DNA from: Streptomyces iconiensis
GTDB taxonomy: Bacteria; Actinomycetota; Actinomycetes; Streptomycetales; Streptomycetaceae
DNA: 64,000 nucleotides
Reading direction: 5' to 3'
NCBI RefSeq assembly: GCF_028657195.3
Contig: NZ_JANCPR020000038.1
Span: 22,502-86,501, forward strand
A model generated the notes under the pieces. The model worked only from the letters and a program-made list of their open reading frames with translations. It did not search any database and was not told the origin of the DNA. Below, piece by piece: positions 7,159-17,400 of the stretch. The first letter of the stretch is position 1, and every line of letters begins with the position of its first letter. The translations under genes were made by a program, and so were the position numbers.

Positions 7159-8331
7159 TCAGTCGCGCCGCACCGGAACGCATGACCCCGGTGCTGGTTG
7201 AGGCTGGTCCTGACGCGGGCTCCGGCTCCGCAAAGCGTCCGACAGCTCCAGGAGTTGCCGAAGATCGCCCTCCCGGCCCTGTCCGCCCCATGCGGCGAAA
7301 TTCAGCGGAGGGCAATCCGTAGTGCCTCTCACAGGAGGTGAGGCGCACGCGGTGCGCAGGCGTTCGGCCAGGATGTCCGGAGGCAGATCGAGCAGCACCG
7401 AGGAGGACGGCGCCAGCCCCAGGTGAGGGCTGACGCGGACGAGTCCGTCACGGCACTCGATCATCCGGCGATGAAGACGGCGATGGACACTGCCCCTGCT
7501 GCGGACGCGCGGTTGCGGAGCGAAGACGAGATCCGGATAGGTGCTGGTCAGCAGGAGCCACAGCGGCTCCAGCCGCCGGTAGGTACGCACACGGCGAAAC
7601 CACAGCGACAGTCCGGCCGCGCGCAGGCGTACGGCCGGGTAGCTGAACCCGGCGACGAAGGTGACGACCGCGGCGACGAGGAGGAGTTGGGCGCACGGCA
7701 CCCAGAACACCGTCGTGCCTCCCAGCGCGTGCGCCACCATGGCCGCCACGTGTGCGGCGCACGCCACGGCGCTCGCCCCCAGGCCCCAGGCCGCTACCCA
7801 CATGCCGGCGGCGTGCGGCTGCCTCGATATGCCCGCGTGCCTGGTGGTCCACCAGCACGTGGCCCCCATGAGGTAGCCGAGGTACACGGCGGTCACGCCA
7901 TAGAAGCCGAGCACCGGGGGGATGCCCATGTCCGTGTCGCTGTAGCCGTGGGTGAGTGAACCGCTCGGCGCCCACGCCGCGAACCCCGCGAGCGCGGCCA
8001 CGACCAAGCACAGCGCCAACCCCTCCCGGACGGCTCTGCGACGGGCCCGGGAGGTGGGAGCGGCGTAGAGGTAGAAGCACAGAAGGGCATAGCCGCAGGT
8101 CGCCACCAGAACGTGCTGCACGACCTTGGCCACCCGGTGGTCGGGGGCGGAATCCCCGGCCAGCGCCGCGAGCGTCCCCGCGTCCCCGGGCACGGCGGTG
8201 GCGTAGATGCCCCAGATGCACACCATGCACACCGCGACCGCGCGCAGCGGCACATCCCGTGGATGACGCGCCGCCTGGACCACACGCCAGCCGGCGGCAA
8301 GACTCAAGACGAGAGTGAAGGCGAGTCTCAC
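7159..8331 (-). CDS. MAB_1171c-family multi-pass membrane protein
   Basis: 390-aa protein with about seven transmembrane helices in residues 1-250 (for example LAFTLVLSLAAGW, VVAALAGFAAWAP, LLLVAAVVTFVAGFSYPAVR) and a cytoplasmic C-terminal domain of about 140 residues. This matches the family annotated MAB_1171c putative transporter, which in Streptomyces usually follows an ImmA/IrrE-like protein as here. The GTG start at 8331 overlaps the stop of that gene (GTGA). The longer frame up to 8886 is out-of-frame shadow. No substrate is known for the family. Confidence 0.75.
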   Translation of the reverse strand: MRLAFTLVLSLAAGWRVVQAARHPRDVPLRAVAVCMVCIWGIYATAVPGDAGTLAALAGDSAPDHRVAKVVQHVLVATCGYALLCFYLYAAPTSRARRRAVREGLALCLVVAALAGFAAWAPSGSLTHGYSDTDMGIPPVLGFYGVTAVYLGYLMGATCWWTTRHAGISRQPHAAGMWVAAWGLGASAVACAAHVAAMVAHALGGTTVFWVPCAQLLLVAAVVTFVAGFSYPAVRLRAAGLSLWFRRVRTYRRLEPLWLLLTSTYPDLVFAPQPRVRSRGSVHRRLHRRMIECRDGLVRVSPHLGLAPSSSVLLDLPPDILAERLRTACASPPVRGTTDCPPLNFAAWGGQGREGDLRQLLELSDALRSRSPRQDQPQPAPGSCVPVRRD

Positions 8332-8888
8332 TGCCAGCCCCTGTGGTCTCCTAGAATGCCCCGCACCCGCGCTCCGGCCCGGTCGCCGCAGCGGCCGGGC
8401 GGGACGATCTCGTCGAGCACGGAGGCCCACTCCCCGATGATCGTGGCGATCATCTCCGCCTCGCGCTCTTCGGCCCCGGAGTAGGAGTGCCGCTGCAGCA
8501 CCCGCCGGATCGCCGCGTCGCTCAACGCGGGGAACGCGCGCCTGAGCCCTTCCACCCCGGCGCATCCCCGGTGCCCGGCGACGATATGGCTCAGCTCGTG
8601 GAGGACGATGTGGTCCTGGTGCACCCGGCTGGTGCGCTCCTGGAAGACGATGACGTCCGCGGCGGGGAGATCGAGCCAGAGACCCTGGGGCCCGCAGGCC
8701 GGTACCGCCAGCGGGCGCAGCTCGATCTCGCGGCCCCGCTCCTGCGCGACCGCCTCGCACAGGTCCGGCACGCTCAGCGGAGGCTGCACCTCCAACCTCC
8801 GGAAACGGAGCCGGATGCGCCTGCGCAGCTCGCGCTCGCCAGGTTCCACGGTCCGTGGACGCCGGAGAAGATCGGGGAAGGGCCACAT
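8328..8888 (-). CDS. ImmA/IrrE-like metallopeptidase (regulator component)
   Basis: 186-aa protein with zinc-protease motif HELSHIVAGH at about residues 98-107 and a preceding strand (DVIVFQERTSRVHQDHIVLH) typical of ImmA/IrrE. A C-terminal Glu-rich helix (EEREAEMIATIIGEWASVLD) may supply the third ligand. Family members cleave or antagonise XRE repressors. An MmyB-like XRE regulator is encoded divergently at 9161, and the MAB_1171c membrane protein is coupled downstream. I chose the ATG at 8888 with GAGGACGAG upstream; longer in-frame starts up to 9116 have Arg-rich, unconserved sequence. Proteolytic activity is inferred from the motif only. Confidence 0.7.
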   Translation of the reverse strand: MWPFPDLLRRPRTVEPGERELRRRIRLRFRRLEVQPPLSVPDLCEAVAQERGREIELRPLAVPACGPQGLWLDLPAADVIVFQERTSRVHQDHIVLHELSHIVAGHRGCAGVEGLRRAFPALSDAAIRRVLQRHSYSGAEEREAEMIATIIGEWASVLDEIVPPGRCGDRAGARVRGILGDHRGWQ

Positions 8889-9160
8889 GTTCTCGTCCTC
8901 GTGTTCACGCCGCAAAGCCTTCACCACAGCGTCCGGACGGACGCTTCGTGCTCCGCCCATCCTGCACAACCTCAAGCGCCACTCTCCGTGGCACCAACCC
9001 CTCCGTCGGCCCCTCGGAGCGCCGTCACCCAAACGGAATGCATAACTCCGCTCAATATCCCCGGCCAGGAATAATGCGGATAATGATCTCCAGCGACGAA
9101 GGGCCAAAAGCGGCATAAAGGATCACCAAGGGCGTCTGTGAATCCCTCGGAGGGGGCCGT

Positions 9161-9988
9161 ATGTGTGAGCAAGACCATCAAGCACGAGCGCTCCGGAACG
9201 AACTGGGCACCTTGCTGCGCGCGTGGCGAAAGCGCGCCACTCGGCCTCAAGCGGCCCCGGCCGCTCTTCTCCGCCGACGCGGGCCGGGCCTCACCCAGCG
9301 GGACGTCGCACGTCTGACCCGGGTCAGCGTGACGTGGTACCGCGAACTGGAACGGGGCGCCCCTCGCGATTTCGGCATGGACCTCCTCCAGGACCTGGCC
9401 GCCGTGCTGGACTTGAGCGACACCGAACGCACCGTCCTCTTCCAGCTCGCGCTGGGTCACCCCCCGCCGCTCGCCACCCCGGTCGGCGACGAACCGGTTT
9501 CCCCCCTCGTCCAGCCGGTCCTGGAGGCCCTCCCCTACCCCGCCTATATCTCGAACCTGTGGTGGGACATCGTCGCCGCCAACTCCTCACACGCCCACTG
9601 GTTCCCGAGCCTCGGCGGCAACCCGATGCGCTGGCTCTTCCTCACCGCAGAGGCCCGCCAACAGCTCATCGACTGGCCCACCGACTGGGCACTCCCCGCC
9701 CTCGCCGAGATCCGCTACGCGCTCGCGCTGCACCCCGACTGCGCGGAACTCCAACGGCTCCGAGACGACATCCTCCGGAGCAGCCCTGAAGCCAGCCGTC
9801 TGTGGGCGAACAACGCAGCGCAAGCTCGTCCCGACCAACGCGTTCGACGCCTACGACTGCCCGTCCGGGAGGGGACCACCGCAGTGCAGGCTTTGGCGTT
9901 CGCACCACTGGATGCACCTTCCTCCCGCCTGATCATTCTCCAGGAGCAGACACAGCCCGAGGGCAAGCGACGAGAGCAGAAGTATTGA
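9161..9988 (+). CDS. XRE regulator with MmyB-like ligand-binding domain
   Basis: 275-aa regulator. Residues 8-85 form an HTH (LTQRDVARLTRVSVTWYREL). The rest (about 105-270) is the MmyB-like PAS-fold domain, recognised by ALPYPAYISNLWWDIVAANS and a later Leu/Arg-rich core. Such proteins are common single-gene regulators in Streptomyces, often divergent from the gene they control. Here the divergent neighbour is the ImmA-like gene, 272 bp away, and the convergent neighbour is the lanthipeptide operon's last gene. The intervening 8889-9160 is AT-richer near 9045-9125 (GGATAATGATC), where the promoters probably lie. Confidence 0.8.
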   Translation: MCEQDHQARALRNELGTLLRAWRKRATRPQAAPAALLRRRGPGLTQRDVARLTRVSVTWYRELERGAPRDFGMDLLQDLAAVLDLSDTERTVLFQLALGHPPPLATPVGDEPVSPLVQPVLEALPYPAYISNLWWDIVAANSSHAHWFPSLGGNPMRWLFLTAEARQQLIDWPTDWALPALAEIRYALALHPDCAELQRLRDDILRSSPEASRLWANNAAQARPDQRVRRLRLPVREGTTAVQALAFAPLDAPSSRLIILQEQTQPEGKRREQKY

Positions 9989-10003
9989 TGCGGTCGGATT
10001 TGC

Positions 10004-11092
10004 TTACCGCGCCGCCAGTTCCCTCGCCGCCGCTGCGGCGCTGATCTCCACCGCCTTGAGGAGGATCTCCTCCAGGTGGGGCGGGACACTGTCCTGGTCG
10101 AGCCCGGCCGAAGCAACCGCTTCGACCAGGCGGCGTCGTTGTTGCCGGGTCATCTCCGCTGAGCAAGCTGCGCTCGCGAGGATGTCCCGGGCTACGTATC
10201 CGTCCAGGGAGAGCATCGCGTCATGCACCAGTCGGCGGGCGACCTCGGCACCCCCGGTGGACGAGAGACCGAGCACGGTCAAGCCGAGGCGAGTCCGGAA
10301 TACGGCGAGTTCAGGTGCGCCTTCGAGTCCTAGGTAATCTGCCGTGACCTTCACGGTGGCCTGCTGAACTGGCTCGCCCCCGGCGGTGCGGCACAACAAG
10401 TCCAGACACGAAGCGACGGGGCTCTCCCAGACTTCGGAGAGTGTGCTTTCCGCCAATACGTGCCGTGCCGTCGCGGCGCCTCCGTGGAGACACTGGCTCA
10501 CGATTTCTACCTGGCGTCCGTCGAGCAGGCGACGGCCGACGCCTCTGTGCTGGGCGACGTGCGCCCTCGCACGGTCCCACTGCTGGGCCGCGACCAGCGC
10601 GCGGGTCCCTTCGCCGAGGAGCACGCTCCACAGCCATTGGCACACAGTTCGACGATCGTCAGGTGTGGAGGTCAGGCGCGCCAACGAGAGCGAGCGGCCA
10701 TCGATGTCCGTCTCAGCCTGGGCTCTGACGCCTTCGTACAGGGAGGCGAGTACCTGGTAAGCCCCCTCACCGTCGCCATCTCGAATGCGGAGGCGGGCGA
10801 GATTGACGAGCGGTTCGAGAGCCAAGCGTGCCTGTTGTCCGCTGAAGGGCTGGGCAGACGGGTACGTGTCCGCGTGGCGCCAGCACAGTTCGCGCGCCAG
10901 GTCGGGCAGCCCGCAGTCGCTCGCGATGAGGGCTGCCCGGTTCAGGGCCGTGGCTGCGGAGCTGAGGCCGCCGTCGTGATCGGCGGCCTCAGCCAGCATG
11001 CTGACTTCCCGGACCCGCTCCGCGAGCGACGGGCAGGCGGGACGCGGACGTGCGACCAGCGGGAACCGCTGGGCTATCCGACCGATGTCCAT
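10004..11092 (-). CDS. TPR-like helical protein, last gene of lanthipeptide operon
   Basis: 362-aa all-helical protein of Ala/Leu/Arg composition without signal or membrane segments. Repeating segments such as LSSAATALNRAALIASDCGL and LARELCWRHADTYPSAQPF resemble degenerate TPR units. The ATG at 11092 lies 1 bp after the methyltransferase stop, which ties it to the operon. A protein of this size and type accompanies FxLD lanthipeptide genes in Streptomyces, to my recollection, but its role is unknown. Scaffolding or regulation is a guess from the fold. Confidence 0.65.
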   Translation of the reverse strand: MDIGRIAQRFPLVARPRPACPSLAERVREVSMLAEAADHDGGLSSAATALNRAALIASDCGLPDLARELCWRHADTYPSAQPFSGQQARLALEPLVNLARLRIRDGDGEGAYQVLASLYEGVRAQAETDIDGRSLSLARLTSTPDDRRTVCQWLWSVLLGEGTRALVAAQQWDRARAHVAQHRGVGRRLLDGRQVEIVSQCLHGGAATARHVLAESTLSEVWESPVASCLDLLCRTAGGEPVQQATVKVTADYLGLEGAPELAVFRTRLGLTVLGLSSTGGAEVARRLVHDAMLSLDGYVARDILASAACSAEMTRQQRRRLVEAVASAGLDQDSVPPHLEEILLKAVEISAAAAARELAAR

Positions 11093-11093
11093 C

Positions 11094-13184
11094 TCACTGC
11101 CACTCGATGATCATGCGGTTGAGGGGGTTGTCGAAGGCGAAGCGGCCAGGCCGGGGCGCAGGCTGCGCGGTGCCGAGGTCTTGGATCTCGAACTGCACCT
11201 CGCGACCACGGTATTCGCGGTCCCAGATCCGGATCTGCTCGGCGACCCGGTCCGCGAGTTCCAGCGCTTCAGGGCCGTGTCCGATCACGCCGAACTCGTA
11301 GAGGGTGGCGTCGTCCGGGGCCTTCTTTGTGGCTTTGCGGCGGGTGAGGTAGGTGAGGGTGCCGCCGTCGAAGGCCGCGGTGGAGCTGGCGTACGGGGCG
11401 GTGACCACACCTCGCTCGATAGCTTCCTTCTGCGCAGGCATCCGGCTCAGGCCACCTGGCATCGTGCAGGTCAGCCACAGCTCCAGCCACTCCGCCGACT
11501 CCGGCCCGCGGAAGTTCACGCCGGTCCACGCTTCGGAGCGAGTCCGGGAGAGCACGCCAGTGAGCGCATCGGCGTCCACGGCCTGGTCGCCATTGGTCAC
11601 CAGGGTCACGGAACCGTCGTCGGCGAGGTTCACGAAGCGACGTGGGTCGTCCGCGATGCCGGCCCTCAGCGGCATGAACGTGTTCATCTCGGAACCGATG
11701 CTGCGCCAACGACCGTGGTCGTCCTGCTCGAAGAGGATCGACCGGGAGACACTGCCGCGCAGACGCAGCGGGGTCAGGAGGCGCCCTCCGGGTGCGAGCT
11801 GATCGAGCCAGGCGTGGGGAACGCCGTGGGCACCGACGGTGGCCTCGATACGGTCGTACGGCGCGTTGGGGGCATAGCCGAGCGCGCCGTCGCCGAGGAT
11901 CACCTCGACGTTGTCGATTCCCGCCGCTTCGAGCCCGGTTCGGGCGCCCTCCACGAGGTCGTCGTCCACGTCGACCGTGGTGACGTGGCCCTTCTCCCCG
12001 ACGAGGTGGCCTAGCAGTCCGGCGTTGAAGCCGGTCCCGGCTCCGAGTTCCAGCACTTTGTGGCCGGGCTCGACGTCGAGCTGTTCGAGCATTGTGGCGA
12101 CGATGTCGGGCTGCGAGGCGCAGCTGATGGAGGCGCCGGTCTCGTCGTGCTTGATGTTGACGGGGGCGTTGCCGTACGCCTTCTCCAGAGTCGCCTTGGG
12201 GACGAAGACGTGGCGCGGGACCGTCCGCATCGCTTCCTCCACGCGGGAGGTGCGGATACAGCCGTCGGCCGTCAACTGGTCGACGAGCTGGGCACGCAGG
12301 CGGTCGGCATCGCGGGCTTCGATCGTGTCGCTGGTCACGCTGCTGACCGTAGTGGCCAGTGCGGTGGCGGAAGGGGTGGACTCGTCGTTGTCGCTCGTTC
12401 CCATGACTACCTCTTTCGCGAGTGTTGACAGGGTGTGCTGGTCCGCCCGTGGAAGGCCCAGGCGGTTGAAGTGGAAGAGGGCGTGATGGGCGAGGACGGA
12501 GCGAAGCCCGCGCTCCAACTGCCCGTTCCGGTCGAGGTCGGCCAGGCGGCGGCCGAGTTGGTCGAAGGCCGCGATCCAGGGGCTCACACTCGCGAGGCGG
12601 CCATCGCGGACGAGAGTGCTGGAGGAACTGGCGTCCACGGTCATCAGCCGGTGGATGGCCGCTCGCGTGCGGGCTGATGGACGGGTGCCGCCGTCGCGCT
12701 CGTCAGCGATCTTGGCCCAGACGTCGCCCTGCTCGTACCAGTCGAGCCCGGCCGCGCGGAGCGCGGTGCTGATGGTGACGACGGCCAGCTCCCGCCGGCC
12801 GAGGGCGTCGGGGCTGTCGGTGCGCTGCCGGACGACGTGGCCCAGGACCTGGCGGCTGTCCTCGTGGTGATGGAGGTGGGCTTCGGCCATGGCGGCCGGG
12901 CCGCCGAAGGCGGTCACCTCCGGCTCGTAGATGCCCGGCACACATGCAGTGAGCGGGCCGCCTGCGACCAGGTCCTCCAGCGCGCCGTGCAGACGGGCTG
13001 CGGCGGCCGGGTCCATAGGGCGGTACCGCAGCCGCCAGGTCGGGAACTTGCGGAGGAACGCCCAGGGCCCCAACCGGTCGCCCTCAGCAACAAGCAGGGG
13101 GAGAAGGTGCTCTATGACGATGGGTTCGGCGCGTTCCCATGCCGCGAACGTCAGCACGCGCTGCGGCCACTCCTCGGGTGCCAT
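11094..13184 (-). CDS. FxLD-system methyltransferase fused to thiopeptide-type domain
   Basis: 696-aa fusion. Residues 1-265 are a thiopeptide-type bacteriocin biosynthesis domain related to the SpaB C-terminal elimination domain (WAFLRKFPTWRLRYRP, AMAEAHLHHHEDSRQVLGHV). Residues about 285-560 are a protein-L-isoaspartate O-methyltransferase-like (PIMT) domain with SAM motif VLELGAGTGFNAGLLGHL and the PIMT segment VPRHVFVP. The last 130 residues are an extra alpha/beta region. This is the hallmark enzyme of FxLD lanthipeptide loci. PIMT-like enzymes in other lanthipeptides modify Asp residues to isoaspartate or related forms; the substrate here would be the modified precursor. The start has GAGAGG 5 bp upstream and lies 16 bp after the LanC stop. 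Confidence 0.9.
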   Translation of the reverse strand: MAPEEWPQRVLTFAAWERAEPIVIEHLLPLLVAEGDRLGPWAFLRKFPTWRLRYRPMDPAAAARLHGALEDLVAGGPLTACVPGIYEPEVTAFGGPAAMAEAHLHHHEDSRQVLGHVVRQRTDSPDALGRRELAVVTISTALRAAGLDWYEQGDVWAKIADERDGGTRPSARTRAAIHRLMTVDASSSSTLVRDGRLASVSPWIAAFDQLGRRLADLDRNGQLERGLRSVLAHHALFHFNRLGLPRADQHTLSTLAKEVVMGTSDNDESTPSATALATTVSSVTSDTIEARDADRLRAQLVDQLTADGCIRTSRVEEAMRTVPRHVFVPKATLEKAYGNAPVNIKHDETGASISCASQPDIVATMLEQLDVEPGHKVLELGAGTGFNAGLLGHLVGEKGHVTTVDVDDDLVEGARTGLEAAGIDNVEVILGDGALGYAPNAPYDRIEATVGAHGVPHAWLDQLAPGGRLLTPLRLRGSVSRSILFEQDDHGRWRSIGSEMNTFMPLRAGIADDPRRFVNLADDGSVTLVTNGDQAVDADALTGVLSRTRSEAWTGVNFRGPESAEWLELWLTCTMPGGLSRMPAQKEAIERGVVTAPYASSTAAFDGGTLTYLTRRKATKKAPDDATLYEFGVIGHGPEALELADRVAEQIRIWDREYRGREVQFEIQDLGTAQPAPRPGRFAFDNPLNRMIIEWQ

Positions 13185-13200
13185 GTGGTCCTCTCTTCAG

Positions 13201-14460
13201 TCAGGTGATCAGGAAGGCGCTGTCCCAACCGGAGAGGGGCGGGCTGTCGGTGGCGAAGGTGTGGAGGGCGAGGGCGGTGCCGGCCGCGCCTTCGAGGAGA
13301 CCGATGTCTCCGCCGCCGACGGGCTCGCACGGGGTGTTGACGAGACCTTCGGGCGGGGTGCCCGTGATCGGAGCGAGAAGGATCGGCAGGCTGTCGGTGA
13401 ATCCCGGTGTGAGGGCGTCGGCGGCAACAATGCGCGTGATGTGCGCCAGTCCCGCGAAGCCGTGGCACAAGGAGAGGTCGACCGTGGCGTCCCGCTGCCC
13501 CGGATCGCTCACGGACCGGAGCAATGCCGCTTCGGCGGCCCGTTGCCGGTCGGCGTCTCCGGTGGCGAGGGCGGCGAGCTGCTGGGCGCGTGCGAATCCG
13601 GCGGTGCCGTAGCACCACGAGGGCCGAGAGGGTCCTGGGCCGGGGGCTCCGCTGCGAAGCTGCTTTCGGGTGACCCAGTACGGCCACCAGGGGCCGGTGG
13701 GCCCAGCCTGCTGCCATCGGTCCAGCCACGCGAGGACGCGGGTGATCGCCTTGACCTGCCCAGGGACGGTGATGCCCGTGCTCGCAGTGAGGGCCAGGAG
13801 TGCCAGGGGGCCGCCGATGCCGTGCGCGACGCCGTTGTTGGCGTGCCCCTCGGGATAGTCGAGGGACGGTTTGCCGGAGGGGGCGAGATGGGTCCACCAG
13901 CCGGGCAGCAGTTCCCCGTCGTGCTTGACCGGTTCGGTCAAGCGCACCAGGTACGTGAGGACTTCGCGCAGCAGCTCGGTGTGCTCTCTGCGGCGCAGGA
14001 GGAGTGCGCCCAGACCGCTCAGTCCGCGGATCGCGTCGTACTCGGCCAGCTCCGGGTAGTCGCCGTCGTCGATGCGGGCGTGCGCGAAACGGAGACGCTG
14101 CCGAACCAGCTCGGTGACGTGGGTATCGAGGGTGTCCAGTGCGCGGGCATAGCGTCCCGGCCGGTCGGCTGCGGCGTGGAGTGCGAAGGCGAGCGCGGGC
14201 GCCCCGTAGTAGAGGTGGGCGTCCGGACCGCCGACTGCTCCGCCCTCGGCGGCGCACGCAAGCCAGTCGTGTGCCCGCTGCCAGGGGCCGTGACCGGAGC
14301 GGGCGCGCTCGATGTGCAGGAGCGCGACTCCGGCCGCCCCGTGAGCCAGGGACTGTGGCCACCAGCCCTGAACGAGGTCGAGCCGCCGGGCATCGTCCGG
14401 GGATGCGAGTCGGTCCGCGATGGCGCCAGCAGCCGCACGAGCGGTGTCACGCAGTTCCAT
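13201..14460 (-). CDS. lanC: LanC-type lanthionine cyclase
   Basis: 419-aa cyclase that would add Cys thiols to dehydrated Ser/Thr to form lanthionine rings. The zinc ligands are visible: Cys283 in SWCYGTAG, and Cys332-His333 in LCHGFAG. Other family glycine-rich turns (GLSGLGALLLRR, NNGVAHGIGGPLALL, GGDIGLLEGAAGTALAL) are in order, as in an alpha,alpha-toroid. The ATG at 14460 has AGGAGG eight bases upstream; an ATG two codons earlier (14466) is too close to it. The start overlaps the lanB stop by 14 bp, so the two are translated together. Confidence 0.92.
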   Translation of the reverse strand: MELRDTARAAAGAIADRLASPDDARRLDLVQGWWPQSLAHGAAGVALLHIERARSGHGPWQRAHDWLACAAEGGAVGGPDAHLYYGAPALAFALHAAADRPGRYARALDTLDTHVTELVRQRLRFAHARIDDGDYPELAEYDAIRGLSGLGALLLRRREHTELLREVLTYLVRLTEPVKHDGELLPGWWTHLAPSGKPSLDYPEGHANNGVAHGIGGPLALLALTASTGITVPGQVKAITRVLAWLDRWQQAGPTGPWWPYWVTRKQLRSGAPGPGPSRPSWCYGTAGFARAQQLAALATGDADRQRAAEAALLRSVSDPGQRDATVDLSLCHGFAGLAHITRIVAADALTPGFTDSLPILLAPITGTPPEGLVNTPCEPVGGGDIGLLEGAAGTALALHTFATDSPPLSGWDSAFLIT

Positions 14461-17400
14461 GGTCATGTCCTCCTCGGTGCTGCCAGGCCCGCGCCGCAGC
14501 GCGGGCGAGGCGCACGCACATGCGCTCGTCGGCTTTGTCGATGCCGACGGCACGGATGTGGTGGGCGTGCAGAAGCGAGTCGAGGACCAGGTCCGGGTCG
14601 AGGGCTGCATTGCTCAGCCGGGATCGGTAACGGGCGATGGCCTGGTCACGGTCCGCCCATGCTGCGGCGATGGCCTCACCGCCGATGTGTGAGCGCAGGG
14701 CTGCCCAATCGTCGGCCGGGTCCGCGAGCCGGATGGTGTCGTTGAGAACCTGCCGGTCGCAGGGACGCGGATCGCGGATCTGCCCGTACCGGGTCAGCCA
14801 CTCCATCGCGCCGGGCACGCTGCCGGTGAACGCCGTCGTAATGGACACGAAGTTCGCTGCTGCCATCACCTGCGGGCCTGGTCGCCAGGTCTGGGCGAGC
14901 TGCACAGCGAGGGTCCGGGAGTCGGCGGCGAATACGTCCTCGGCCAGGCCCATCAAGGGTCCGGTTCCCCACCTCCCGGTCTCGGGGTAGGTGGTGGCGA
15001 ACTTGAGGTCGCTGACGAGTCCGGCCCGGCGAAGTCCGGCTGCCCACTCGCTGACGTGAGCTGCTGCCGCTCCCGCATCTGCGTCGTCGGGGACGGCGAT
15101 CCGGAGGCGCAGGTGTGGGTGTGGGTCGCGGTAGCGCATGAACCACCACTGCGGCGGGGTCTTCCAGCGGGCCAGCAGATCGGGAAGGTGGCGGGAGAGG
15201 ATCTCCGCCTGTCGCTCCGGGTGGCCGTAGATCTGGGCGAGAAGCCACCCGCGGGCACCAGGTAGGTGCCCGTGGTCACGGGAGAGCACGCGGTCTTCAG
15301 TCACTGGGGGAACGGCCGGCCACTGAGCTGGGCGAGCGGCCGTCATCGGGAGGACGATCTCGTGGGCCCGCCCGTCGAACCAGTTGCCGTTGGTGGAGGT
15401 CTCGGTGAGCACGGCTGTCTCGGACCGGGACAGGTGGGAGCGCAGGATCGCGCGATGGGCACTCGTTTCCAGGTGTAGCGGCAGGAACTGATCGCCCTCG
15501 GCAAGCGCTAAGGTCTCGGGCACTCGACGTCGGGCTCTCCACTCCTTCACGGCCGCGTGCCACTCGGTCCATGAGGCAGGCAGGCCGGGGAGATCGGAGG
15601 CGTCGAGGCGCCAGCGGGCTGGGGCGAGAACAGTGCGGCCGTAGCGCACGCGGGGCAGGTAGGGCAGCGCCGTGGCGACGCCCCACGCGAACTCGGTGAC
15701 CACGGCGGACTGGGCACGGCTGATCTCCGCGAGGAACCGTACAAGGGGCGGGGTGTGTGCTCGCAGGTCGAGCGCGTGCAGGACGTGCGGTTCGACCAGG
15801 CGCTGCCGCGAGAGAGAGGCCAGGTACAGCCTGCGGCGATCGCAGCCGACGACGAGGTCGTCCAGATCGATGGTTCGCTCGTCCGAGCTGCGGTGCTCAG
15901 CGACGCTGAGCACGCTCGGCAGCAGCTCCGGTACTCGGATGACCGTGGCGTCCTCACGATTCAGTGGCGGGAAGGAGAGCTGGACGGGCACCGCTCCCGG
16001 CGTGTTGGCCGGGATCTGCGCCACCGATGCGGTGGCAGCAGCTCGGGCTTCGGGAGGCAGAAGCGTGAGGAAACGGCCGGTGATGGTGCCGATTCCCCGC
16101 GAGGGGTGCACGGACCAGAGCGTGAAGTCCCCGCGACACAGGTCGTCTACGGTGGCGGCCTCGATCTGAAGGTTCAGCTCCAGATGCGGCGGCACCTGCA
16201 TATCGTCCTGCTCACCGACGTGCAGCTCGGTGAGCAGCTCCTCGTCCAGAAGGATCTCCTCGCGTCCGTCGAGGGCGGCGGCCTGCGCGAGAGCGAGCAG
16301 ACGCTGATCCCGCATGGTCACTCCTTCGCGCGGCTCCGAGTCGCTGTCCAGATAGCCGGCGGGGAACCCGAGCCCGACATCAGGGTCCGTCACGTCGCGC
16401 AGCCGCACCAGCGAGCCGATGCCGTACCTCTCGAAGAACCGGACGTGGAAGTCCTTCCAGCCCGGCGTGCCGAACGGTGCTGGCGTGAGGCGGGCCAACG
16501 CCGTGGCCGCCTTCTCCGCCTCGCGGGCAATCTCACGGGGCAGGACAAGCGAGCAGTCCAATCGCAGGTCAACCGCCAGGGGCCGGTCGGCCACGGCGAC
16601 GGCCGTCATCTTCTCGTGCAGGGCGCGGCGAAGGCGGCGCCCATCGGCGGGGGCCAATGCCTGGTTGTGCTGGCGCACACCGTCACGGACGGCCCGCAGA
16701 TCGTCCACCATGTCTGCCACGGAGCGCAGTTCTCCCGCGTCGACAGCTTCGAGCTGCCGTACGAGATGGTCCAGGGGGTCGAGGGTGGCGGACGCTGCGT
16801 GCAGGGAATTGATGAGTGCGCCGTTCAGCACGAGATTCGTGATCAGGCCCCGGATACGCCCCGCCGGGACGTGGGGGAACGCCGCTTGCACCTTGTCCAC
16901 GAGCAGCTCGTAGGGAACCGGAGCGCGGGCGGAGTCCAGCGCGGCCTGGACCGCGGAGGTGAACCGAAGCGACACCTCCGCCGTGGGGCGGCCACGGCCC
17001 CGCGAGCGCGGAGGGTAGGGAACGATCAGGCGATCCCCCCGGACGAAAGGCGTGTTGCTCGCCACCACGGGAAGCCGACGCATCAGATCCGGGCACCTCT
17101 CCAGGCGCTCGATCACTTCGGTGAGCCACGTGGCGTCAGCGCTGGCTACGGCACGGTGCCACGGACCCGTGCGCACCTCACCACTCTGCCCGAAGGCGAC
17201 CGGCGCGATGCCGGCGAACAGCCCGTTCGGTGTCGCCCGGCCGGTGATCCGCTGGAGGTACCGGACGAACGACACCAACGTCCGACGCACTTGCCGGGCT
17301 CGGAGATCGGTGGATGCGCACAGCGCGTCCAGGTGGCGGGCGAAGCCGGGGCTGGCCTGCTCCACAACCTCGGAGATCTCCTCGCGCCCCCAGACTTCCT

